Assembly: GCA_938004115.1 (NCBI GenBank)
Contig: CALKWS010000003.1
Coordinates: 1 to 14,013 of the forward strand
DNA length: 14,013 nucleotides
DNA from: an uncultured Ruaniaceae bacterium
GTDB lineage: Bacteria > Actinomycetota > Actinomycetes > Actinomycetales > Beutenbergiaceae
Direction: 5' to 3'
Shown here in pieces: positions 6,932-14,013 of the stretch (within the stretch, counting starts at the first letter, position 1; every line of letters begins with the position of its first letter). Below the pieces are notes generated by a model that saw nothing but the letters and a program-made list of their open reading frames with translations, had not been told where the DNA came from and made no database searches. A program made the translations under genes and the position numbers.

Positions 6932-6985
6932 GAGCCCACTGTTCAGCATGGGCCGCACCCGAAGACCGAGAGTCAGGGCCTGGAA

Positions 6986-7399
6986 TCAGCCCGAGTACGG
7001 CTCCGGATGCACCCGGGCCGTCGCCGCACCGTGCAGCAACTTCGACACCGGGCACCGGGCGTGCGCGGCGTGCAGCACCCGCTCGGTCCGCGCGGTATCG
7101 GCGCCCTCCACCGACAGGTAGGCGTCGGCGTGGAACTCATACCCCGGGCCCGGGTCCGCCGGGTGCAGTTCCACCTCCACGCGCACGGCGGTGCGTGTGG
7201 TGTTGCCCACGATGACCCGCGCGGTGGCGTTCAGGCAGGTGGCCCACGCCAGGGCGAGCAACTGCTCGGGGTTCGTTGCGTCCGTGCCGTTTTCCGGGCT
7301 CAGCGGTGAGGCCACGGGCACGTGAGCGCCGCCGCGGATCACGGTCGCCCCGTCGGCGCCGTCGTGGTTGACGGCCTCTGTCCGGTACATCGCGCTCAT
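6986..7399 (-). CDS. OsmC/Ohr-family peroxiredoxin
   Basis: Predicted thiol-dependent organic-hydroperoxide-reducing protein. The 137-aa length matches the Ohr/OsmC family. The two redox cysteines are present: C55 in TNPEQLLALAWATCLNA and C116 in ARCPVSKLLHG (compare CPYSNAT in Ohr). The N-terminal beta region (YRTEAV...GGAHVPVASPLS) resembles Ohr. The ATG at 7399 is 6 nt from a TATAGT box, suggesting a leaderless transcript; M4 is an alternative start. It is divergent from the methionine importer operon and 101 bp upstream of the antitoxin gene on the same strand. No OhrR gene is nearby. Confidence 0.9.
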   Translation of the reverse strand: MSAMYRTEAVNHDGADGATVIRGGAHVPVASPLSPENGTDATNPEQLLALAWATCLNATARVIVGNTTRTAVRVEVELHPADPGPGYEFHADAYLSVEGADTARTERVLHAAHARCPVSKLLHGAATARVHPEPYSG

Positions 7400-7405
7400 G
7401 CGGTC

Positions 7406-7413
7406 ACTATAGT
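7406..7413. promoter_or_regulatory. Palindromic -10 box (ACTATAGT) between osmC-like gene and metNIQ
   Basis: ACTATAGT is self-complementary and gives TATAGT on both strands. On the minus strand it lies 6 nt before the OsmC ATG. On the plus strand it could start a leader of about 155 nt before the metN GTG. I found no good -35 hexamer at 16-18 nt on either side, so this is a candidate only. Confidence 0.45.
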
Positions 7414-7429
7414 TGTACTCAGACCAAAA

Positions 7430-7453
7430 ACATGGCCGAGGCTGCGGCCATGT
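7430..7453 (+). other. 9-bp stem-loop in the metN leader
   Basis: ACATGGCCG (7430-7438) and CGGCCATGT (7445-7453) pair perfectly around the loop AGGCTG. It lies in the untranslated region expected before metN and could affect its expression. I do not recognise a SAM riboswitch core in 7414-7575. Confidence 0.45.
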
Positions 7454-7532
7454 GCTTCATCGAACGTACCCTCGCCGGTGCGACCGCACCGTCCCGGTCC
7501 CCGGGCAGCAGACCGACCTTCATCGCACACCT

Positions 7533-7565
7533 CCCCGAACCGCAGAACCCCCCGAACCGCAGAAC
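7533..7565 (+). repeat. 16-bp direct repeat just upstream of metN
   Basis: CCCCGAACCGCAGAAC occurs at 7533-7548 and again, identically, at 7550-7565, one base apart (period 17). The second copy ends 10 nt before the GTG start. It may be a slippage duplication or a regulator binding pair. Confidence 0.85.
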
Positions 7566-7575
7566 AGGCCCCGCC

Positions 7576-8358
7576 GTGACCGACGCTCCCGAGCCCCCGA
7601 TCGTGCACTTCGATGACGTCACCAAACGCTTCGAGGCCGGCACCGAGGGGGTCCCCGCCCTGCAGGGGTTGGATCTGACGATTCGGCGCGGGGAGATCTT
7701 CGGCATCATCGGCGAGAGCGGCGCCGGTAAGTCCACCCTGCTGCAACTGATCAACGGGTTGCTCATGCCCACCTCGGGTTCCCTGACGGTCGCCGGTGCG
7801 CAGGTGCCGACGTTGTCCCGGCGGGCCCTGCGGGCGCTGCGCCGCGACATCGGCGTGGTGTTCCAGGGCATCCACCTGCTGAGCAACCGCACCGTGCGCA
7901 AGAACGTGGCCCTGCCGCTGCAGCTGGCCCGCCGCGGCCGGCGCCGGCGGCCCACCCGCGAGGAGGAGTGGGCCGCGGTCGATGAGATCCTCGACTTCGT
8001 CGGCCTGTCCCACCGCGCCGGTCACTACCCCGCCCAACTCAGCGGCGGCGAGCAGCAACGCGTCGGCCTCGCCCGTGCCCTGGTCACCCGGCCGGCCCTG
8101 CTGCTGTGCGATGAACCGACGTCGTCCCTGGATGCCAGCACCACCGCGGGGGTGCTGCGCGTGCTCGCCGAGGCCCGGGAGGAACTGGGCACCACCGTGG
8201 TGGTCATCACCCACGACCTGCAGGTGGTCAAGGCCATCTGCGACCGCGCCGCCCTGCTGGAGCGGGGTGTGCTGCGGGACGTGTTCGAGGTGGACGCCAC
8301 CGGCTACCAGGGCCTGCCGGACTACCGCGAGCAGGTGCGCCGGGAGTTGCTGGCATGA
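7576..8358 (+). CDS. metN: Methionine ABC transporter ATP-binding protein MetN (short form)
   Basis: ATPase driving methionine import with MetI and MetQ. From the GTG at 7576 the product is 260 aa. Motifs: Walker A GESGAGKS (46-53), Q-loop Q97 (VVFQ), signature LSGGEQQR (155-162), Walker B LLLCDE (175-180) and H213 (ITHD). Typical MetN is about 340 aa with a C-terminal NIL domain that binds methionine and inhibits transport; here the chain stops about 25 residues after the core, so that domain is missing. An in-frame ATG at 7432 is rejected: the added 48 residues are unlike MetN and are encoded by a hairpin and a repeat. The ribosome binding site is weak. Its stop overlaps metI (ATGA). Confidence 0.93.
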   Translation: MTDAPEPPIVHFDDVTKRFEAGTEGVPALQGLDLTIRRGEIFGIIGESGAGKSTLLQLINGLLMPTSGSLTVAGAQVPTLSRRALRALRRDIGVVFQGIHLLSNRTVRKNVALPLQLARRGRRRRPTREEEWAAVDEILDFVGLSHRAGHYPAQLSGGEQQRVGLARALVTRPALLLCDEPTSSLDASTTAGVLRVLAEAREELGTTVVVITHDLQVVKAICDRAALLERGVLRDVFEVDATGYQGLPDYREQVRRELLA

Positions 8359-9029
8359 CCTGGCTGACCGACCTGCTCGATGAGTACGGCCAGGACATCG
8401 CCCGCTCCCTGGCCGAGACCGGCTACATGCTCGGGGTGTCCCTGGCCGCCGCCGTGCTGATCGGGCTGCCGGTGGGGATGGCCGTGTTCCTCACCCAGCG
8501 GGGCGGGCTGGCGGAGAACCGCGTGGTGTGGTCGGCGGCGAACATGTATATCAACATCGTCCGCTCCTTCCCGTTCCTGGTGTTCGTGGTGTTCCTCATC
8601 CCCTTCACCCGGGCGGTGATGGGCACGAGTTTCGGCACCCGGGCGGCCACCTTGCCACTGTGCTTCGTGGCGGTGGCGATCTACGGGCGGCTGGTGGAGC
8701 AGATCATGCGCGAGATCCCCACCGGCATCTCCCGCGTGGCGCAGTCGATGGGCGCCACCGTGCCGCAGGCCGTGGTCCGGGTGCTGCTGCCCGAGGCGCG
8801 CTCCGGGCTGGTCTACGCCCTGACGTCGGCCGCGATCAGCCTGCTGTCCTACTCCACCGTGCTCGGCGTGGTGGGCGGGGGCGGCATCGGCGACTTCGCC
8901 ATGCGCTACGGCTACCAGGAATACAACGACCAACTGATGTACCTCACGATCGTCATCATCATTCTGTGCGTGCTGGCGATGCAGGCCGTGGGGTACCGGA
9001 CCTCCGAACGACTCGACCGGCGTCGATGA
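8355..9029 (+). CDS. metI: Methionine ABC transporter permease MetI
   Basis: Inner-membrane subunit of the methionine importer. The 224-aa length and about five hydrophobic segments match MetI. The EAA-type coupling motif is readable as VAQSMGATVPQAVVRVLLPEA at about 132-152. It is followed by the family-typical block GVVGGGGIGDFAMRYGYQ. NIVRSFPFLVFVVFLIPFTR near 63-83 is another MetI signature. The start overlaps the metN stop by 4 nt; metQ follows after 13-19 nt. Confidence 0.95.
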   Translation: MTWLTDLLDEYGQDIARSLAETGYMLGVSLAAAVLIGLPVGMAVFLTQRGGLAENRVVWSAANMYINIVRSFPFLVFVVFLIPFTRAVMGTSFGTRAATLPLCFVAVAIYGRLVEQIMREIPTGISRVAQSMGATVPQAVVRVLLPEARSGLVYALTSAAISLLSYSTVLGVVGGGGIGDFAMRYGYQEYNDQLMYLTIVIIILCVLAMQAVGYRTSERLDRRR

Positions 9030-9048
9030 CGCCAGAAAGAGCATGATC

Positions 9049-9903
9049 ATGACGAAGACCACCATCCTGCGCACCCTCGCCGCCGGCCTCGGTGCCACCT
9101 TGCTCCTGGCCGGTTGCGGCACCGGTAACGGGCAGAGCGAAGCAGCGAACGACGACGCAACCGACCCCGGTCAGGACGGCGGGGGTGGCGAGGTGGTCAC
9201 CCTGGAGGTGGCTGCCGTGCAGTCCCCGATGACCGACGTGGTGGAGGCCGCCGCCGAGGCCATCGAGGATGGGTACGAGATCGACCTGGTGGAGGTCTCC
9301 GACTACGTCACCGCCAACGTCATCGTCAACGACGGGGACATCGACGCCAACTTCTCCCAGCACGTGCCGTACATGGAGACCTTCAACGAGGGCAATGACG
9401 GCACGCTGGTGGGGGTGCAGCCGGTGTACAACTTCGTCATCGCCTTCTACTCCCAGACCATCGACGACATCGCCGACCTACCGCAGGGCGGCACCGTGGC
9501 GATCCCCGATGATGCCTCCAACCGCGGCCGGGCGCTGAAGTTGCTCGCCGATGAGGACATCATCACCCTCGATGCGGCCGTGGACCCGTATGAGTCCACC
9601 GTGGATGACATCACCGAGAACCCGCTGAACCTGGAGTTCCTCGAGGTGGGCATCAGCGTGCTCAACCAGGCCTATGAAGAGGTGGATCTGCTGTTCCAGT
9701 GGCCCTCCCACATCGCCGCGCTCGGCCTGAACCCGCAGGACGACGGGCTCATCACCGAACTGGACGATGACTTCGCCCTCCACCTGGTGGTCCGCGAGGA
9801 GGACGCCGACACCCCCGCGGTCGAGGCCCTGAAGGCCGCGTTCAGCAGCGATCAGGTGCGCGAGGTGATCGAGGCCAACCCCACCATCGAAGTCGCGTTC
9901 TAA
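9049..9903 (+). CDS. metQ: Methionine-binding lipoprotein MetQ (NlpA family)
   Basis: Extracytoplasmic methionine-binding protein anchored by lipid. The signal peptide MTKTTILRTLAAGLGATLLLAGC ends in lipobox LLAG|C, with lipidated C23 counted from the ATG at 9049. An Asp/Gly/Asn-rich linker follows, then the NlpA/MetQ domain: DYVTANVIVNDGDIDANFSQH, VAIPDDASNRGRALKLLADE and NPLNLEFLEV. The purine-rich AGAAAGAG upstream is well spaced for 9049 and too close for the in-frame ATG at 9043, which is the alternative start (two more residues). The protein is strikingly acidic. It is the last gene of metNIQ, followed by a strong terminator. Confidence 0.95.
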   Translation: MTKTTILRTLAAGLGATLLLAGCGTGNGQSEAANDDATDPGQDGGGGEVVTLEVAAVQSPMTDVVEAAAEAIEDGYEIDLVEVSDYVTANVIVNDGDIDANFSQHVPYMETFNEGNDGTLVGVQPVYNFVIAFYSQTIDDIADLPQGGTVAIPDDASNRGRALKLLADEDIITLDAAVDPYESTVDDITENPLNLEFLEVGISVLNQAYEEVDLLFQWPSHIAALGLNPQDDGLITELDDDFALHLVVREEDADTPAVEALKAAFSSDQVREVIEANPTIEVAF

Positions 9904-9944
9904 GACGCTGAATGACGCGAGGCCTTCGACGCTGATTGATGCGA
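9904..9944 (+). repeat. Imperfect 17-bp direct repeat after metQ
   Basis: GACGCTGAATGACGCGA (9904-9920) recurs at 9928-9944 with two changes (period 24). It starts right after the metQ stop and runs into the terminator stem. No function is evident. Confidence 0.7.
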
Positions 9945-9983
9945 CGCCGTCCCGCGGGCTGTCACCGGCCCCGGGACGGCGTC
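9943..9983. terminator. Bidirectional hairpin terminator between metQ and the thiolase gene
   Basis: GACGCCGTCCCG (9943-9954) pairs perfectly with CGGGACGGCGTC (9972-9983). Inner GGGC/GCCC pairs (9956-9959 with 9968-9971) extend the stem past a one-base bulge. There is no T-tract, as is usual for high-G+C actinobacteria. It lies between two convergent stops, so it can serve both. Confidence 0.8.
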
Positions 9984-9989
9984 ACGCGT

Positions 9990-11174
<1,185 letters not shown>

Positions 11175-11221
11175 CAGTGATCCTTCTCCTCATCGAGCAC
11201 GGGCCTTACCTTCCTCTGGAA

Positions 11222-11254
11222 CAGGGTACCGGACCCGCGGCACGCAGTACCCTG
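11222..11254. promoter_or_regulatory. Inverted repeat in the thiolase/oxidoreductase divergent region
   Basis: CAGGGTAC (11222-11229) and GTACCCTG (11247-11254) are perfect 8-bp arms separated by 17 nt (half-site spacing 25 bp). The pair lies 48-80 bp upstream of the thiolase start. On the minus strand the nearer arm contains TACCCT, which could be a -10 box, so a dimeric regulator bound here would affect thiolase. No regulator gene is in the window on this side. Confidence 0.5.
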
Positions 11255-11315
11255 GATCCGCGGAGCGCCTGCTCGGCTCGCGACGCAAAACGTGTATGAA
11301 AATCAGCAACATCGG

Positions 11316-11321
11316 TAGAGT
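11316..11321 (+). promoter_or_regulatory. Candidate -10 box for the lysine-type module
   Basis: TAGAGT sits at the end of a locally A/T-rich island (about 11286-11315) and would give a leader of about 85 nt before the GTG at 11413. The hexamer 17 nt upstream (TGTATG) is a poor -35, so the assignment is tentative. Confidence 0.35.
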
Positions 11322-11412
11322 CGATCCGGTGCTGGGCAACCACCACGCAAGGAAGCGCCGGCACGTCCGATCACCGACACGGGCGTAACCCGCCCCGCGA
11401 AGGAGTTCAGCA

Positions 11413-12495
11413 GTGAAGCACGCGTTCAGCACCGTCGCAGTCCTGGGGATCGGCAAGGTCGGGGAGTTGGTGGCCGGCCTGCTGATGCGCTCCGGGTTCG
11501 ACGTCATCGGGTACGACGCCCAGCCCCGGGCGGATCTGGATTTCGCCGTCAAGCACCTGGACGTCACCGACGCCGGCCGCCTGCGCGATGCCCTCGGCGC
11601 GGCGGAGGCGGTGCTCACCTGCCTGCCCTACCACCACAACGCAGCCGTGGCCGAGGCGGCCAAGGACACCGGCGTGCACTACTTCGACCTCACCGAGGAC
11701 GTGCCCACCACCAACCGGGTGCAGGAACTGGCCCAGGGCAGCCCGGCGATCTTCGCCCCCCAGTGCGGCCTGGCACCCGGGCTGATCGGCATCGTGGGCG
11801 CCTCCCTGGCCTCCCGCTTCGAGGAGATCAGGTCCATCGAGCTCAAGGTCGGGGCACTACCGCAGAACCCCACCGGGCTGCTCGGGTACGCGTTCAACTG
11901 GTCCTCGGCCGGCGTCATCAACGAGTACCTCAACGACGCCGAGGTGCTGCGGGAGGGCCGGCGGCAGATGGTCCCGGCGATGACTGGCCAGGAGCGCGTG
12001 GTCTACGGCGGCATCGAACTGGAGGCCGCGCTGACCTCCGGGGGACTGGGCACCATGTGCCAGACCTACGAAGGGCGCGTGCAACGCCTGGATTACAAGG
12101 CGCTGCGCTACCCCGGCCACTACGAACAGATGCGCTTCCTCTTCGACGAACTGCACCTGCGCCAGCGCCGGGAACTGGCCAACGAGATCCTCACCAACGC
12201 CAAACCGCCGGTGAACGACGACGTCGTCTTCCTGCACGCCGCCGCGGAGGGAACGATCGACGGCGAGCTGCAACGCCACAACCACATCCGCACCTTCTAC
12301 CCCCTGGAGCTGGACGGCCGCACCTGGCGGGCGATCTCCTGGATCACCTCCGCCTCGGTGGTGGCCATGGTGGAACTGGCCGCCACCGGCCGGCTGCCGA
12401 ACACCGGTTTCATCCGCCAGGAGGACGTGCGCCTCGATGACCTGGTGGACACCCGCGCCGGCGCCCTGATCACCGCCCACGGAAAGGACCACTGA
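11413..12495 (+). CDS. Saccharopine dehydrogenase / lysine 6-dehydrogenase-like oxidoreductase
   Basis: NAD(P)-dependent oxidoreductase of the saccharopine-dehydrogenase-like family. The 360-aa product opens with a Rossmann fold, GxGxxG as GIGKVG (12-17), and continues with DVTDAGRLRDAL, YFDLTEDV and CGLAPGLIGI. The C-terminal part has VGALPQNPTG and YKALRYPGHYEQM, typical of this family. The GTG start is 7 nt after AAGGAG. The stop overlaps the next ATG (TGATG), so it is translationally coupled to an ALDH7 dehydrogenase. That partner oxidises alpha-aminoadipate semialdehyde. This enzyme therefore most likely makes that semialdehyde, from lysine directly (lysine 6-dehydrogenase type, usually about 380 aa) or from saccharopine. 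Which one is not decidable from sequence. Confidence 0.87.
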   Translation: MKHAFSTVAVLGIGKVGELVAGLLMRSGFDVIGYDAQPRADLDFAVKHLDVTDAGRLRDALGAAEAVLTCLPYHHNAAVAEAAKDTGVHYFDLTEDVPTTNRVQELAQGSPAIFAPQCGLAPGLIGIVGASLASRFEEIRSIELKVGALPQNPTGLLGYAFNWSSAGVINEYLNDAEVLREGRRQMVPAMTGQERVVYGGIELEAALTSGGLGTMCQTYEGRVQRLDYKALRYPGHYEQMRFLFDELHLRQRRELANEILTNAKPPVNDDVVFLHAAAEGTIDGELQRHNHIRTFYPLELDGRTWRAISWITSASVVAMVELAATGRLPNTGFIRQEDVRLDDLVDTRAGALITAHGKDH

Positions 12496-14000
12496 TGACC
12501 ACCCCCGCCTCCCTCGCCCGCGACACCCTGCAACGCCTCGGCGCCGGCGACCCGTTCACCGCCGACGGGGACCTCATCGTGCGCACCCCGATCGACGGCA
12601 GCGAATTGGGCCGGCTGCGCAGTCACACTCACGGCCAGGTCGAGGACATCATCGCTGCGGCCCAGCAGGCGTTCGGCCAGTGGCGCACCACCCCCGCCCC
12701 GGTACGCGGCGCGCTGGTGCGCGAGTGGGGCAACCTGCTCCGGGAGCACAAGGAGGACCTGGGCATGCTGGTCACCCTGGAGGCGGGCAAGATCCCCTCC
12801 GAGGGTGCCGGTGAGGTCCAGGAGATGATCGACATCTGCGACCTGGCCACCGGACTGTCCCGCCAGTTGTACGGGCTGACGATCGCCTCCGAGCGTCCCG
12901 GCCACCGGATGATGGAACAGTGGCACCCCCTGGGCCCGGTCGGGGTGATCACCGCCTTCAACTTCCCCGTGGCCGTGTTCTCCTGGAACACTGCCCTGGC
13001 GCTGACCTGCGGGGACCCGGTGATCTGGAAACCCTCGGAGAAGACCCCGCTGACGGCCCTCGGCGCGCAGGCGTTGTTGGACCGGGCGGCAGCGACGGTG
13101 GGCGCGCCGGCCGGGTTGTCCGCCGTCCTGCTCGGGGACGCCTCGGTGGGCCAGGTGATGGTCGACGACGAACGGGTGCCCCTGATCTCGGCCACCGGAT
13201 CGACCGCGATGGGCAAGAAGGTGGCCCCGCGGGTGGCCGCCAGGCTGGGCCGCACCCTGCTGGAACTCGGCGGCAACAACGGCGCGATCGTCACCCCCAC
13301 CGCCGACCTGGACCTGGCCGTGCGCGGCATCGTGTTCTCCGCCGTCGGCACCGCCGGGCAGCGCTGCACCACGCTGCGGCGGCTGATCGTGCACGCCGAC
13401 GTCAAGGACGAACTGCTGGAGCGATTGACGACGGCGTATGCGACGTTACCGATCGGCTCACCCCTGCAGGAGGGCACCCTGGTGGGCCCGCTGATCAACG
13501 CCGGCGCGGCCGAAGCGTTCACCGCCGCGATCGAGAAGGCCACCGCCGACGGCGGCACCCTGCTCACCGGCGGGCAGCGGGTGGATGGCCCCGGGGACGG
13601 GGTGTACGTACAACCGGCGATCGTGGACATGCCCGCCCAGACCGAGATCGTGCGCACCGAGACCTTCGCCCCGCTGCTGTACGTGCTCACCTACACCGAC
13701 TTCTCCGAGGCGCTGGCGTTGCACAACGGCGTCTCCCAGGGGCTGTCGTCGTCGATCTTCACCCGGGACGTGCTGGAGGCCGAGACGTTCATGTCCCCCG
13801 CCGGGTCGGACACCGGCATCGCCAACGTCAACATCGGCCCCTCGGGTGCGGAGATCGGCGGGGCGTTCGGCGGGGAGAAGGACACCGGCGGCGGGCGCGA
13901 ATCGGGATCGGATGCGTGGAAGATCTATATGCGCCGCACCACCAACACGGTGAACTATTCGACCGAACTGCCCCTGGCCCAGGGCGTGGAGTTCGGGTGA
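12495..14000 (+). CDS. ALDH7-family aldehyde dehydrogenase (probable alpha-aminoadipate semialdehyde / piperideine-6-carboxylate dehydrogenase)
   Basis: Predicted NAD+-dependent oxidation of alpha-aminoadipate semialdehyde (in equilibrium with piperideine-6-carboxylate) to alpha-aminoadipate. The 501-aa product carries N156 in AFNFPVAVFSWN, K179 in WKPSEKTPLT, GSTAMG (235-240), general base E257 in LLELGGNN and nucleophile C291 in GTAGQRCTTLRR. The C-terminal GEKDTGGGRESGSDAWKIYM block (460-479) is diagnostic of the ALDH7/antiquitin/Pcd/AmaB group. Its Asp where most members have His (GEKHTGGGRE) is a small deviation. AAAGGA precedes the ATG. The gene is complete, with 13 nt of window left after its stop. 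The product could feed primary lysine breakdown or a beta-lactam precursor; no beta-lactam gene is visible. Confidence 0.94.
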   Translation: MTTPASLARDTLQRLGAGDPFTADGDLIVRTPIDGSELGRLRSHTHGQVEDIIAAAQQAFGQWRTTPAPVRGALVREWGNLLREHKEDLGMLVTLEAGKIPSEGAGEVQEMIDICDLATGLSRQLYGLTIASERPGHRMMEQWHPLGPVGVITAFNFPVAVFSWNTALALTCGDPVIWKPSEKTPLTALGAQALLDRAAATVGAPAGLSAVLLGDASVGQVMVDDERVPLISATGSTAMGKKVAPRVAARLGRTLLELGGNNGAIVTPTADLDLAVRGIVFSAVGTAGQRCTTLRRLIVHADVKDELLERLTTAYATLPIGSPLQEGTLVGPLINAGAAEAFTAAIEKATADGGTLLTGGQRVDGPGDGVYVQPAIVDMPAQTEIVRTETFAPLLYVLTYTDFSEALALHNGVSQGLSSSIFTRDVLEAETFMSPAGSDTGIANVNIGPSGAEIGGAFGGEKDTGGGRESGSDAWKIYMRRTTNTVNYSTELPLAQGVEFG

Positions 14001-14013
14001 GCCAGCGCCGGGA

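Noticed and set aside
6180..6990. Flanking direct repeats marking mobile insertion of the toxin-antitoxin patch
   Set aside because: Only a 6-base match (CCGAAG) was found near the two sides, which is expected by chance.
6885..7055. Upstream in-frame extension of the antitoxin (57 extra codons)
   Set aside because: The extension would translate the promoter and operator and run into the OsmC gene. The Phd fold starts exactly at the ATG at 6884.
7432..7575. ATG at 7432 as the metN start
   Set aside because: The extra 48 residues are low-complexity, encoded by a hairpin and a direct repeat, and MetN proteins begin close to the ATPase core.
7414..7575. SAM riboswitch in the metN leader
   Set aside because: I looked for S-box-like or SAM-IV-like conserved cores and saw none; simple hairpins alone are not enough.
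12495..14000. Beta-lactam (cephamycin) precursor role for the ALDH7 enzyme
   Set aside because: This family includes the cephamycin Pcd enzyme, but no lysine aminotransferase, ACV synthetase or other beta-lactam gene is in the window.

Overview
The window is very G+C-rich with strongly G/C-biased third codon positions. Genes are tightly packed, with ATGA, GTGA and TGATG overlaps and some GTG starts. Together with a LuxR-type/HisKA_3 two-component pair next to an ABC-2 exporter and apparently leaderless promoters, this suggests an actinobacterium, probably Micrococcales-like. The lineage is an inference from style, not from a marker gene.

Layout: (1) 1-3951, minus strand: an operon read as ABC-2 ATPase, ABC-2 permease, DesK-like sensor kinase and DesR-like response regulator (cut by the window start). 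It looks like a self-regulating stress or antibiotic-response export module. (2) 3952-4189: divergent intergenic region with two operator-like palindromes and a strong hairpin. (3) 4190-6028, plus: a cytoplasmic gamma-glutamyltransferase-family Ntn-hydrolase. (4) 6029-6985: a small accessory patch with a 35-codon remnant resembling a rhodanese/MoeZ C-terminus and a Phd-PIN (VapC-type) toxin-antitoxin pair, whose promoter/operator can be read almost base by base. (5) 6986-7399, minus: OsmC/Ohr-family peroxidase. (6) 7576-9903, plus: metN-metI-metQ methionine importer; MetN lacks the usual C-terminal NIL domain. A 12-bp-stem terminator separates it from the convergent next gene. (7) 9990-11174, minus: acetyl-CoA acetyltransferase. 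(8) 11413-14000, plus: a saccharopine-dehydrogenase/lysine-6-dehydrogenase-like oxidoreductase translationally coupled to an ALDH7-family dehydrogenase, together a likely lysine to alpha-aminoadipate degradation module.

I found no rRNA, tRNA, CRISPR array, transposase or phage gene. Nothing here is clearly a new system. The best candidates for a second look are the two-gene lysine module, the kinase with amino-acid repeat tails at both ends, the palindromes in front of the ABC operon, the toxin-antitoxin patch beside a gene remnant, and the NIL-less MetN.
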